This document shows, piece by piece, positions 32,828-44,265 of a stretch of 64,000 bases of DNA. Below the pieces are notes generated by a model that was given only the letters and a program-made list of their open reading frames with translations, was not told the DNA's origin and ran no database searches. The stretch covers positions 58,123,812 through 58,187,811 of the forward strand of contig CM075760.1 in assembly GCA_037974335.1 (NCBI GenBank). The letters are read 5' to 3'. The DNA comes from Prionace glauca (Eukaryota > Chordata > Chondrichthyes > Carcharhiniformes > Carcharhinidae). Position 1 is the first letter of the stretch. Each line of letters opens with the position of its first letter. The position numbers were made by a program, and so were the translations under genes.

Positions 32828-33029
32828 CCGGAACGCCAACAATCGCCAAGATGGGATAGTAAACGTACTGAATCGCCTTCAGTAGACATTCAATCCGATA
32901 AGCTGATGGTATCCTCCAATCATCTGAGGTAAACATAGAAATCCAATAGAATAAACTTTTGTCCATGGCTGGAAGCTTCCAATCCATTGTTCCCAGATTC
33001 TGATCCATTGTTGGAACGTTCTGGGTCAT
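32828..33029 (-). CDS. GPR139-like receptor 1, exon 1
   Basis: Encodes the N-terminus and the first half of TM1: MFTSDDWRIPSAYRIECLL, then KAIQYVYYPILAIVGVPG, split phase 1 before GTAAGAACC. It joins in frame to exon 2 (GVP-V-NVITIVTLT). The start is uncertain. Upstream of MFTSDDW are in-frame ATGs at 32966, 32987, 33008 and 33029, part of five 21-bp units coding MDQNLGT-like heptapeptides (32946-33050). The frame stays open beyond 33029. I give the outermost repeat ATG, but the true start could be any of these. Confidence 0.7.
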
Positions 33030-33697
33030 TGCTCCCAGATTCTGATCTCTCCTCTCCCTCCCTCTCTCTCTACAGCCTCTTAGATCTGCTAGTATTAGAG
33101 TTGTCGCTCCCGTTAACTCAATGGGACAACACATTGAACGGAATCCCTTATTATTAGAAGAGGGAAATCCCTCCAGGCACACTAATCAGGTCCATGGAGA
33201 CTCACATCAATTACAGTCACTAAACAAACAGCTTCACGTCACCCTGTTCAATCCAACACTTTTTACACGCAAAGAATTTACAGCCTAGCTGGGGTGTTGA
33301 GGTTCAGGGAAGTATGGGAAGTTGGAAATAGTGGAGAGTTAGACATGACAGTGCAGAAAGAGGCCATATGGCCCATTGAGTCTGCACCGAGTCTCCGACA
33401 GACCATCCTACCCGCATTGCAATGATCATGGCACATGGTTTCTTTTAAGATCAATGTTAATGTTTAAATGTGGAGACCTGAACGCACTTTTCAATGCTCA
33501 AATATTGTTGGTTTCGACATATTTTACTTCAAACCTGAACATAAACCTGTTTGTTATATATCAGGATATGTCTCTAAATATTACTGTAAGGATAATGTCC
33601 ATCATTGAACGTTTTGCCATTCATCGCCTCCAATAAATTCTTGACGTGATTAATTCAGCGCTAAAATCATTCATCTTTTTTTCAGGCTTTAGAGTAA

Positions 33698-34085
33698 GAA
33701 CAAAGAAAATTACAGGACAGGAACAGGACCGTTCGGCCCTCTAAGCCTGCACTGACCATGCTGCCACGACTCAACTAAAACCCCTACCCTTCCAGGGACC
33801 ATATCCCTCTATTCCCATCCTATTCATGCAGTTGTCCAGACGCCTCTTAAAAGTCGCTATCGTATCCGCTTCCACTACCTCCCCCTGCAGTGGGTTCCAG
33901 GCAGCCACCACCCTCTTTGTAAAAAATCTGTATTGTGCATCTCCTTTAAACCTTGAGCCTCGCACCTTGAACCTGTGCCCCCGAGTAAATGACTCTTCCG
34001 CCCTGTGGAAAAAAAAACTTCTGGCTATCCACTCTGTCCATCCCTCTCATAATCTTGTAGACTTCGATCAACCACATTGTTTAAA
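33698..34085 (-). mobile_element. CR1-like LINE 3' end
   Basis: In minus sense: GDAQYRFFTKRVVAAWNPLQ, then GEVVEADTIATFKRRLDNCM and IEGYGPWKG, the C-terminal RT tail. The 3' UTR reads GAGGGCCGAACGGTCCTGTT. Relatively young, truncated at the 5' side. Confidence 0.88.
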
Positions 34086-34139
34086 ACGAATTTCAGGAAC
34101 ATTATCATTAAATAGCATGATTGCAAAGCATGCCAATGT

Positions 34140-34221
34140 CGTAGTGTGGCTGAGCGGTCTAAAGTACTGGGTTAGGCCTCTAGCCTCTGCAGAGGCGTGG
34201 ATTCAAATCCCACTGTGGCCA
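34140..34221 (+). pseudogene. tRNA-Leu-like sequence
   Basis: TGGCTGAGCGGTCTAA (D arm, A box), a long variable arm CTCTGCAGAG, and GTGGATTCAAATCCCAC (T arm, B box) follow the class II leucine tRNA plan, closest to the UAG isoacceptor. The acceptor ends pair poorly (CGTAGTG against TGTGGCC) and the anticodon loop has shifted. I take it as a tRNA-Leu relic or an isolated SINE head, not an active gene. Confidence 0.7.
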
Positions 34222-34399
34222 AAATGGGTTTAAATGTTCATTCTTACTGCTGTAGTCTAACAGCTCACATTGAAAGCAGGAGTGTGTGTAGTGTTGTTTT
34301 CGTCATGTGATTTTTTTCTTTGAAATGTCCGTCATTTCCTCTATTTCACTTACAGTATCACTTGTGTCTGTCTTTTTGAGCACACACTATTATCAGATA

Positions 34400-35565
34400 A
34401 CCTCACAAGAGGTTATTGCAGAAGGTCAGGGGACATGGAGTTGGGGGTAGGGTGTTAGCGTGGATAGAGGATTGGTTGTCAAATAGGAGGCAGAGAGTGG
34501 GGGTCAATGGATGCTATTCGGATTGGCGGTTGGTGACTAGTGGGGTGCCCCAGAGATCGGTGCTGGGGCCTCAGCTATTTACCATTTATATAGATGATCT
34601 GGAGGAGGGAACCGAGTGCAGGATGTCGAAATTTGCTGATGACACCAAGATTGGGGGAAAGGCAAATTGTGCGGAGGGTGTGGAGAGTCTGCAGAAGGAT
34701 CTAGATAGGCTGGGCGAATGGGCCACGAAATGGCAAATGGAATTTAATGTTGGCAAGTGTGAGGTGGTCCACTTTGGTAGGAGGAATGGTAGGAAGGACT
34801 ATTACTTACGGGGCGAAAAACTGCAGCAGGCGACGGTGCAGAGGGACCTCGGGGTCCTTGTGCATGAGTCGCAAAAACCCAGCTTGCAGGTGCAGCAGGT
34901 GGTTAGGAAGGCGAATGGGATGCTGGCCTTCATAGCGAGGGGGATTGAATATAAAAGTAGGGACGTCTTGCTACAGCTGTATAGGGCATTGGTGAGGCCG
35001 CAGCTGGAGTACTGTGTGCAGTTTTGGGCGCCGCACCTGCGCAAGGATATTTTGGCCCTGGAGGGAGTGCAGAGGAAGTTTACTCGGCTGATACCGGAGT
35101 TGAGGGGATTGAGCTATGAGGAGAGGCTGAATAAACTAGGCTTGTACTCGTTAGAGTTTAGAAGAATGAGGGGAGATCTCATTGAGACGTATAAGATGAT
35201 GAATGGGATGGATAGGATAGAGGTGGAGAGACTCTTCCCGCTCAAAAAAGACAGTAGGACTAGGGGGCACAGCCTCAAGATAAAGGGGGGGGGCGGTTTA
35301 GAACAGAGTTGAGGAGGAACTTCTTCACTCAAAGGGTGGTGAATCTCTGGAATTCTCTGCCCGAGGCTGCCTCGCTAAATATTTTTAAGAAACGGGTTGA
35401 TGGGTTTTTGATAAGAGAAGGGATTAAGGGTTATGGGGAGAGGACAGGAAGGTGGAGCTGAGTCACGACAGATCAGCCATGATCTTATTGAATGGCGGGG
35501 CAGGCTCGAAGGGCCAGATGGCCTACTCTTGCTCCTATTTCTTATGTTCTTATTTCAGATGGTGA
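34400..35565 (+). mobile_element. Young CR1-like LINE copy, 5' truncated
   Basis: The open frame 34416-35312 covers the RT palm and thumb: QKVRGHGVGGRVLAWIEDWL, SVLGPQLFTIYIDDLEE, KFADDTKIGGKAN (catalytic ADD), WQMEFNVGKCEVVHFG, RDLGVLVHES and LVRPQLEYCVQFWAPHL. A one-base change in a G-run near 35287 shifts the frame before FFTQRVVNLWNSL, and about 12 bp are missing in the following LPVEVVEAASL segment. The copy ends TTCTTATGTTCTTATTT. It is about 97-98% like the reversed copy at 38652-39930 by eye. Confidence 0.95.
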
Positions 35566-35803
35566 TTAACCTTATTAGTCTGCACCTATAAACCCATTAA
35601 ATTCTGAGTTGACTGATGTGCTCGATGTCAAAATCTAACTTTCCTGTCAGTGTGTCAAAAGAAGTTTCTTATTTTACAGAAAGCATTTGAGGGTGAAGTC
35701 AGATCAATGATAACATGCCTTTAACATAGAGGTTCGGATAATGTTGAGCAACAAACAGAAAACAGGCAATTTTCCCTTACCCGACATGAGAAAGTTTAAT
35801 GAA

Positions 35804-35879
35804 TGTTTCTGCCCGGTTATTGAACCGGGGACGTTGCCATGTGTGAAGCTGAACGTGATAACCACTGCACCACAGAAAC
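35804..35879 (-). tRNA. tRNA-Val-like gene or pseudogene
   Basis: In minus sense GTTTCTG...CAGAAAC gives a perfect 7-bp acceptor stem. GTGCAGTGGTTATCACGTTC is the valine-type D arm, and CACAC in the anticodon loop suggests a CAC anticodon. CCCCGGTTCAATAACCGGG is the T arm with an 8-nt loop. The anticodon arm has about two extra bases and is imperfectly paired. The intact acceptor stem argues for a recent copy; the arm defects argue against function. Confidence 0.65.
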
Positions 35880-35881
35880 AA

Positions 35882-36140
35882 TTTAACAAGCAGTAGAGAG
35901 AATTTGTTATCTGCAATGTTCAACTAGGCTGTGTTGCTGCAGGTTCCGATGGTCAGACTGAGAACCCATGTCACTGAATTCAGGAAGATAACTGTTATTT
36001 TCAATCTGATTGTACAACTTATCCCCAACATCAACATTTAAAAGCGTTCGTCTCACAAATATCTAAGGGAGCAATGATTTCTGCCCATTCATTAATGCAT
36101 CATTTTCATCTTTCATCGAATAATCTCAATCAATTGTACT
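35882..36140. other. No gene recognised
   Basis: AT-rich unassigned sequence between tRNA-like and repeat remnants. Confidence 0.4.
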
Positions 36141-36144
36141 CAGT

Positions 36145-36270
36145 AATAAAAACAAATTACTGCGGATGAGAAAAGAGGAAATGCTGCAAAATCTCCCAAT
36201 GTCTAACAGCAGCTGTAATGAGTGAAAAGGGAGGACGTTTCGAGTCCAGATGACACTTTATCAAAGCTCA
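36145..36270 (-). repeat. Interspersed repeat, AGCAGGT family
   Basis: AATTACTGCGGATGAGAAAA, GGAAATGCTGCAAAATCTCC and GACGTTTCGAGTCCAGATGA correspond to the family at 20585-20690. Confidence 0.7.
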
Positions 36271-36643
36271 TTGTGCAATTGTACTCTGTATTTGTTTCAA
36301 TATTTAGTATCAACGCATTTTTTAACACTTATGGCTTCATTATAAAATGAATATTTCTGAAATTGAACATCACTGAGTCGCAAACATAACTGACCTATAG
36401 AACCAATCGAATCACCGGATAATACACATCGCAATTTTGAGAATGTCGTCAGCTTTTAAACAAAGCCATCTGCATTTAAATGGTGGTGAATCAAAAAGTA
36501 TCTGTTCGTGACGCTTGAGCGTTTTTTATTATGCGTGCCAGATGCAAATGGTCACTAAAACGTGTAACTTTCATTCAATGCGGCAGCAACAGCAAGTGGG
36601 TCAAATGTTTTGAGTGAACATTTGCAGATGCTGCTATGTTATA

Positions 36644-36707
36644 GGTTCTCTGGTCTCATGGTGAGCATTCTGAACCCAGCGAACTGAGTTTAAATTTAGG
36701 CAGATCC
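36644..36707 (+). pseudogene. tRNA-Gln-like relic
   Basis: GGTTCTCTGGTCTCATGGTG, AGCATTCTGAACC and CAGCGAACTGAGTTTAAATT follow the tRNA-Gln pattern with its ATGGTTAGCA D arm and GAGTTCAAATCTC T arm. Several bases of the anticodon arm are missing and the acceptor end is decayed. Confidence 0.55.
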
Positions 36708-36956
36708 TTGCTCTTCTTTGCTATTGTTGAGCTTTCACTTGCCGAAGAACCTTTTGATTAAATTCCTCACAAAGCAGGAATCACGAGGACAATTTGTCAG
36801 CCAGTTGAACTTCCATTACACTGCACAGTGCTGAACCTCTGGTGGCAGATGCCCGTATTGGCAATTTTTTTTCATCTTTTCGATATTCTTTAACTCCTCT
36901 GTTGAAAGAAAGGAACAGTTGGTGCCACACAACAACAACCTTTCCACTGGCAATGT

Positions 36957-37145
36957 GTTTGTGTATGTGTGTGTGTGTGTGTTGTGTGTGCATGTGTTTG
37001 TGCGTGTATGTGTGCGTGTTTGTGTGTGTGTGTTTGTGTTTGTGTGTGTGTTTGTGTGTGTTTGTATTTGTGTGTTTGTGTTTGTGTGTGTGTTTGTATT
37101 TGTGTGTGTTTGTCTGTCTGTGTGAGTTTGTGTGTGTTTGTGTGT
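36957..37145. repeat. GT/GTTT microsatellite
   Basis: TGTGTG with TTTG, TGCG and CTGTCTG interruptions over about 190 bp. Cys/Val frames across it are artefacts. Confidence 0.9.
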
Positions 37146-37675
37146 CTTTTGGGAGAAAGGAGAGTGTCATAAAACAGAGTGCTGTAGCTTCCATTGTTTG
37201 ACTCTTGTCAATCTGGACTCTCACCATCCCACCTCTTGTTTAAATTGGTTCAGATGAGACAGTGAATGGCACCCCTCGGTGGACTCCCGACACAATATAT
37301 GTTGAGTTCGTAACATATTCTGAAATGATTAATCCTCATGTTGTGTTATTTCATCTCAAAGAGAATGACACATCGTTATATCTTATTATTAATTAAAACC
37401 GCAACACTTTAACTATGCAAACAGGTAAAATTCAGTCAGAGAAAACTAATCCACATTGAATTAGAAAAAAAATACCCTGAAGTACGGCAAATCCGTAAGA
37501 CTACACCTAGTGTACAATGTGCGGTTTTGATCTCCACATTTAGTAAATAATATATTTGCAGTAGAGTGAATGATCATTCGATCCATGGGATGAGGACGCT
37601 GTCCTATCATGAGTGGGTGTGTTCACTGAATTTATATTAATAGAACCAAAGAAACTAACAGCACCAGTAAGCCAT
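37146..37675. other. No gene recognised
   Basis: AT-rich unassigned sequence. Confidence 0.4.
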
Positions 37676-37679
37676 TTGT

Positions 37680-38200
37680 CACCCTGATCCCATTCTGCCA
37701 TTTAATATCATTGTAGATGATTATCTACTTCTCGCTAACCCATTGACGCCATTAAAATCTAATGCATTGTTTATGTATTACTTGGTTTAATACAAGAACT
37801 TAACCTCCACAGCCTCTTTGACTGCGATTTCCGTACTTTAGCTACCTTTTTAGTTAGAAGTGTTTCCTCATTTCAATCCTAAATAACCTGGTCAGTTTTC
37901 TGAGACTGACACTTGGTCCGTGATTCTCCTACCAAGAAAATTATCCTCTCTGAATCTAACTCTATCACCTCTTGCTCCCATTGATTTAAATTACCTCATG
38001 TTCAAAAGTGACCAGCGTATGAGGCAATAAAGATCTTGTCTTCACCAATATATTTTGGTTAAACATTCTAGATCTCCGTCTGCTCAGATGCTCTATAATT
38101 TTTCTACCACTATGTCTTTCGACAATGATGCCTTGAACTGTACTCGCAGACTGTGGTTTCTTGACATACATTTGAAAGATACTTCACGAAAAAGGAACAA
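37680..38200 (-). mobile_element. Probable very old CR1-like LINE 3' part
   Basis: Plus-strand CTCTTGCTCCCATTGATTTA and the order of pieces (three AT-rich blocks similar to the reversed RT tail) suggest a heavily decayed CR1 copy. No frame survives, so this is tentative. Confidence 0.4.
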
Positions 38201-38651
38201 TAAACCTATTTTAATTTTCCTACTTGCCTGGAGCCTCTGGAGAATATATTGCTTCTCATAGATTCATGACCTAGACGCAACTTGTTTCCAAGAAGTTCCT
38301 TGGATTGTATCTGGCCAGAGGATTGATTCAACTGAGTTGGTATAATCATTTCACAAATGTGATGTTGGTAACAAAATGAAGAATTTCGACTGAAGCTCGC
38401 TGGAATTGCAATTCCAGATCAAAAGGTTATAACTTTTTCTAACTTGTTAGAACATGAAACGAAAATATTCATAATGCACAATTACATCTTGTCTCATAAC
38501 AATTCTCCTGGCTTCAATGAATCAGGTTTTATACTTGGACGAATAATTTATTTATTTGCTGAAACCACCATATATTTATCGTAGCATTCTCTTCTCTTGT
38601 TATAATTCACTGGATTATGTTCATTATTACCAATAAGCATCGTGATTATTT

Positions 38652-39930
38652 AATAAGAACATAAGAAATAGGAGCAGGAGTAGGCCATCTGGCCCTTCGA
38701 GCCTGCCCCGCCATTCAATAAGATCATGGCTGATCTGTCGTGACTCAGCTCCACCTTCCCGTCCTCTCCCCTTAACCCTTAATCCCTTCTCTTATCAAAA
38801 ACCCATCAACCCGTTTCTTAAAAATATTTAGCGAGGCAGCCTCCACCACTTCAACAGGCAGAGAATTCCAGAGATTCACCACCCTTTGAGTGAAGAAGTT
38901 CCTCCTCAACTCTGTTCTAAACCGCCCCCCCTTTATCTTGAGGCTGTGCCCCCTAGTCCTACTGTCTTTTTTGAGCGGGAACAGTCTCTCCACCTCTATC
39001 CTATCCATCCCATTCATCATCTTATACGTCTCAATGAGATCTCCCCTCATTCTTCTAAACTCTAACAAGTACAAGCCTAGTTTATTCAGCCTCTCCTCAT
39101 AGCTCAATCCCCTCAACTCCGGTATCAGCCGAGTAACCCTCCTCTGCACTCCCTCCAGGGCCAAAATATCCTTGCGCAGGTGCGGCGCCCAAAACTGCAC
39201 ACAGTACTCCAGCTGCGGCCTCACCAATGCCCTATACAGCTGCAGCAAGACCTCCCTACTTTTATATTCAATCCCCTTCGCTATGAAGGCCAGCATCCCA
39301 TTCGCCTTCCTGACCACCTGCTGCACCTGCAAGCTGGGTTTTTCGCGACTCATGCACAAGGACCCCGAGGTCCCTCTGCACCGTCGCCTGCTGCAGTTTT
39401 TCGCCCCGTAAGTAATAGTCCTTCCTACCATTCCTCCTACCAAAGTGGACCACCTCACACTTGCCAACATTAAATTCCATTTGCCATTTCCTGGCCCATT
39501 CGCCCAGCCTATCTAGATCCTTCTGCAGACTCTCCACACCCTCCGCACAATTTGCCTTTCCCCCAATCTTGGTGTCATCAGCAAATTTCGACACCCTGCA
39601 CTCGGTTCCCTCCTCCAGATCATCTATATAAATGGTAAATAGCTGAGGCCCCAGCACCGACCCCTGGGGCACCCCATTAGTCACCAACCGCCAATCCGAA
39701 TAGCATCCATTGACCCCCACTCTCTGCCTCCTATTTGACAACCAATCCTCTATCCACGCTAACACCCTACCCCCAACTCCATGTCCCCTGACCTTCTGCA
39801 ATAACCTCTTGTGAGGTACCTTGTCAAACGCCTTCTGAAAATCCAGAAAGACCACATCCACCGGCTCTCCTCCATCCACTGCCCTAGACACATCCTCATA
39901 GAACTCCAGTAAACGTTCTTACTTCACTGC
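38652..39930 (-). mobile_element. Young CR1-like LINE copy, inverted to the 34.4 kb copy
   Basis: Minus sense begins further 5' than its twin: GEPVDVVFLDFQKAFDKVPH (RT motif A), then [33 protein letters not shown] and the rest to LWNSLPVEVVEAASLN and GFLIREGIKG. One extra base near 39350 puts the two halves in different frames (39268-39891 and 38772-39470). The 3' end has the CATAAGAATA words at 38652-38671. Little other decay. Confidence 0.95.
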
Positions 39931-40194
39931 ATCATCTATCCTTTCCGTCAGAAAACGTGGTGCTAAGCCTTCAACTTCACATGTTTCCAGCAATGCGGAA
40001 AACATATGAAGTGCAGGTACGTTTTAAGGAAAAAAAAGTTCATCAATAACGCGAGACTGGACATTGTCAACCATTCATTAATTTATTTCGCAAATATCAT
40101 GAACGCTTACATTGAAATCATACAGTACTTCAGAAGTTGTGTGTGCATTCATAACAATGGAAATCCGACTAATGTCTCTTCAAAGAGGGCTGCT

Positions 40195-40510
40195 ACAACA
40201 ATTGCACGGTGGTCAGCACTGCTGCCTTTCAGCGCTAGGGACCCGTGTTCAATTCGGGCCTGGGGTAGCTGCTGGTGAGAAATTTGCATATTCTTCCCAT
40301 GTCTGCATGGGTTTCCTCTGGTTTCCTCTCCCAGTCCAAGGATATGTAGATTGAGTTGATTTGTCATGCTGAATTGTTCCATCGCGTCAGGGGGACTGAC
40401 AGGGTAAATCCCTGTTGTTACGTTGATAGGTCCTTGTTGGGATTTTTGCTGGTGCAGACATGATGAGTCCAGTGATCTCCATTTGAACTGCAGGGATTCC
40501 AAGTTTATTA
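40195..40510 (+). mobile_element. tRNA-derived SINE
   Basis: Head GCACGGTGGTCAGCACTGCT, B-box GTGTTCAATTCGGGCC, body CATGTCTGCATGGGTTTCCT, and tail GCAGACATGATGAGTCC. An almost complete copy of the first SINE type. Confidence 0.88.
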
Positions 40511-40514
40511 GTGA

Positions 40515-41930
40515 TTCTCTATTCAATGGCATTAATATAGTTGTATCATATATCTGATGCTAAACAGCATCTTAGCTGCAGACGATCAGGGGAAACAGAC
40601 ACGTAGGGCCAAAACTGCTGGCAATTCATTCTTCAAGACTGACTTGAATGTGTGTCCTTAATTATTTTTTCAGCGACTGTGTATCAAAATCCTGAAACTT
40701 ATTTCCAAGCACCATTGTCAGTGTGCCTACACCATATTGATTACAATTTCCAAGAGGTTGACTGTCTACTAGTTGCTAGGTACTATTCATGATTGGCAGA
40801 AACAAATCATAATGGAATTATTAAATTTTCTCTTTGCCATATAATGATGAAAACACATTTCAAGGAGTGTTATACTGGAAGGCAAGATTATGGAGGCTTT
40901 GTACATGTATTTGGGTGTGACTAATTTAATTAACCTAAATACATTTCGGATAAAATGTATAAATTATCAAAATAACGAGGTGCAAGAAACATATGTTTGA
41001 AGTGTAGATGATCAAGCTAAGATACCAGAAGAATGCAGAGTTGGATCATTACCTTAGCATCAATGGCTTAAATGGTGTCAGCTTGTTCACAACTACAAAT
41101 ATACACTGTATGCTGGATTCACCCATCACTGAGATGCTGGAAATGTTTTTGAGGCTATGCTGCCAATTAGACTTTAATTTCCACGGCCACTTATAATTGA
41201 AAGGGACATGACTGCAGAGATTATAGTGTTGATCTGTTGAGTAAATTTGCATAGTTCTGTGATTGGCACAGGTGATTTACCATCATAATGTGGTTGTGGT
41301 CGTCCCTGTTAGAGCAAGTGGACCTGTCAGTGTTGGCTTCATTGGTACAATAAGTTTGCTTGACAGTAAATTGGAAGATTTAGGTGAGTGGCACAAGGAG
41401 ATTATCTGTCTGCACATTGGAATGGTTGTTCACCTGGGCAAGAGGCTCAGTTGTTAGTAAACCAAATGGTTTTCTCTTTAGTCCAGCAAGGCGACTCGGT
41501 AAAACTTGGAATGCTTGTTTGCCCATTTACAGGATGAACAATTGTTAGTAGGTTGTGATATATTTCTCAGTGACGTCTGAATTCCAAACGCTGTAAAGTT
41601 AGTCTAATAGTCATTGAAGCGCAGGAATATCATTCGTCATTAAGGTGGGATTTTTGGATCCCTGACACCGACAGGATTACCTGTCAACAAATTGTAATGT
41701 ATATGTGTCTACCAGTGCAAAGTTATCTGTCAATAAATTGGGATGTTTTTGACTTTGGTCTAAGAATGTGTGTTTGTGTGTCTGCACAGGTATAAACTTG
41801 CCATAACACAGATAAAAAAAACAGACATCGTGCAATCTTTATTCCCCAAGTATTATGCAACTTAGTGTTGTCTATGTAATCCAGAAATTATTTATTATAT
41901 TTTGTTTTCATTATTAAAACAAGTTACCGA
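40515..41930. other. No gene or repeat recognised
   Basis: AT-rich sequence downstream of receptor 2. An ATTTGCAT octamer occurs at 41245-41252 with no gene near it. Confidence 0.4.
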
Positions 41931-41937
41931 TTATAAT

Positions 41938-42812
41938 TCAACGAATTGTCAATATACTTTTCAACTGTTCTCTAAATTTTCTCTGTGTAATTGCATAAAT
42001 AAAGGTGTTTGTGCAACAGCTCAACATTTGAAGCATGTTTCCACTTTCTTTAAAAATAAACTTAGGGTCACTAAATCCATTTATTTTATAGCTCTTCATA
42101 AATCGGTGACAAAAGAACTCCACAACATACGTCATCTACAATAGAATGAAACTACCCGAGATAGCAAATAGTAAAATGATGGATTTCCTCCTGCTCTCCA
42201 TCTCTTTGTCATTCTTATTCTCTCCACTGCCCTGGGTATGGAGTCTTTTCCGTGATCTGCTTGCAGCTAGAATGTGTCTGACAGTGAGCAAATTGAACAG
42301 AAGAATCAGACAGAATGGGAGACAGGGAGTTATAATACGGTCAAACCAATCAAATGCTGTCCATAACCATGAAGTATAGCGTATAATCTTCTGTTTGCAA
42401 TACCAGGGGATATTGCCAATTACATAAATAGGTTCATGCATAAAATACCAGGGGATGTTGATTAAAACACCCAAAGTGCAAACTGATCCAATAACCACCG
42501 CTGCTGTTTTCTGGGTGCAATACTTTGTTTTAAGTTTCTGGCAACATATTGCTACAAATCGATCAAAAGTGAAAGCGACTGTTAACCATATAGAACTGTC
42601 TCTTGCTGAATATATTAGAACAATGCTGAGACTGCAGACAGGAGTAATAGATAAGAAACTGCCTGGGAAATAAATTGCAGGAATACGGTTCATTATCACG
42701 GCAGTGATGATGACCAGGAGATCAGTCACTGCCATGAAGACTAGGTATCGTGCGATACATCTGGAGAGACCACACTGTCCTCGGGAGATGACCACAATCG
42801 CCACCAAATTAA
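41938..42812 (-). pseudogene. GPR139-like receptor 2, exon 2, with one in-frame stop
   Basis: Starts after CTCTTTTGCAG, phase 1, reading (V)NLVAIVVISRGQCG. It contains the features of receptors 1 and 3: the TPVCS and IPWYC cysteines, FTFDRFVAICC, a basic third loop SRSRKRLH, KSIILLFAISGSFILL, and TM7 CCTNTFIYA, ending KSILTIR. A single TAG at 42136-42138 stands where receptor 3 has TGG (FLWMTYVV), at the end of TM6. The rest, on both sides of the stop, is open and in one frame. It resembles receptor 3 at roughly three of four positions. So it is either a very young pseudogene, an allele, or a base error. Confidence 0.88.
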
Positions 42813-43494
42813 CTGCAAAAGAGAAAAAACGTCATTCCTTGGCAACAGTTAGTAGCCATATATTATGAAGAGAAATTGGAAGATGTCACTGGATAACGAC
42901 AATTAAAATGAAATGAACATAAAATGCGGAATCTGAAACAGTACAGAAAACTGTGGAAAAATAAACGCAATAGGTTTGATAGCCTCTGAAGGGTTAGAAT
43001 GTGGATTTAATATTTCCAGTCCACTTGACTCTTTCTCAGAATTAAAGAGAGGGTGAATGTGTTGGATATTAAACTGTAGATGAAAGCAATTGCAACACAT
43101 TGTAGGAACATTGATAACAAAAGACAGATAGCCTGTGGCAGAGGGCTGGGGAATTTAAGGAGTTTTGTACTGAGACAACAAAAATATAGAAAATTGAACA
43201 AAAATAGAGGTTAAAGATACAGGAGAAAAGTGACAATTTAAATTTGTTAAGTCAATGTCGAGTCCTAAGGCATGTAATAAGCATAAATGGATGATGTGGT
43301 GCTGTTGTTTAGCTCGCACTACTCTTCACTAAATCATTGCATCAGGCTAGATATGTGAGCGTGAGAAAAAAAACGCTAGTGAGATAAAATGTTTTGCAAA
43401 TTAAGTTGCCATGGAAAATGTTTTGGGAGTTAGGCATCATGGAGAACTGGATCAAGGAGTTACAGAGATATCCGTCCTTTGGAACTAGAATAGG

Positions 43495-43855
43495 AGAACA
43501 TAGAACATTACAGCACTGTACAGACTCTTCGGCCCTCAATGTTGTGCCGAGCAATGTCCAATCCCGAGACCAAGCTATCCCACTCCCTATAATTCTGGTG
43601 TGCTCTATGTGCCTATCCAATAACCGCTTGACAGTTCCGAACGTGTCCGACTCCACTATCACTGCAGGCAGTCTATTCCACATCCCAACCACTCTCTGAG
43701 TGAAGAATCTTCCTCAGACATCCCTTCTATATCTCCCACCATAAACCTTATAGTTATACCCTCTAGTAACAGTTACTTCCACCCGAGGAAATAGTTTCTG
43801 CAAGTCGACTCTATCAATCCTTCTCATCATCTTACAAACCTCTAATAATTCAGTG
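43495..43855 (-). mobile_element. CR1-like LINE 3' end, second subfamily
   Basis: Plus-strand AACATAGAACATTACAGCAC and TCGGCCCTCAATGTTGTGCC are the reversed 3' UTR. In minus sense VGMWNRLPAVIVESDTFGTV is the RT C-terminal tail. Truncated, a few breaks. Confidence 0.85.
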
Positions 43856-43949
43856 AGGGGCAAAAGGAATGTCTGTGATTGGGAAAAGGGAAGATGAGGT
43901 GCTGTTCTTCCAGCTTGCACTGAGCTTCACTGGATCATACGCGCCCAGC

Positions 43950-44265
43950 CGATAACAGTTAAAGGCCAGAAGACAAGAGGACAACGACACCACCGTTGTT
44001 AGCAGTTGTGACCACAAGGGCAAATTTGAATCTAAGAGGACGAGTGCGGGGAGTCAAGAAGGCGATATTAGTGTGAGTGATGGGGGCAGGAAAATTGGAC
44101 CAGCCAGTGCCGCGCCGACAGTTTTCAATGAAAGGATCAACAGCAGGTCGGAGGCCAAAGGGTGGGACACAAGTTGTGCGAGGAAAAATGACATTACTTG
44201 AAAAAATATCCGTCAAACCCGCTCTTGCAAAATAAATAGAGGATGGAAATGGGGATAAACAAAGA
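43950..44265 (-). mobile_element. Penelope-like retroelement relic
   Basis: Minus-strand translation of 43959-44276 contains CVPPFGLRPAVDPFIENCRR, then LTPRTRPLRFKFALVVTTAN and NGGVVVL. These resemble the FxPP...LD, LTPxERxAL and IVIKPADKGGAVVV passages at the start of Penelope-family reverse transcriptases. Only this N-terminal part is present and it is diverged; family assignment from recall. Confidence 0.6.

Noticed and set aside
34416-35312. A 298-codon open frame as a host gene
   Set aside because: It is the reverse transcriptase of a CR1-like LINE with the FADD motif, and a near-identical copy lies at 38652-39930.
40282-41252. ATTTGCAT octamers as Ig promoter elements
   Set aside because: One lies in a SINE and the other in gene-free DNA; neither is near a V segment.
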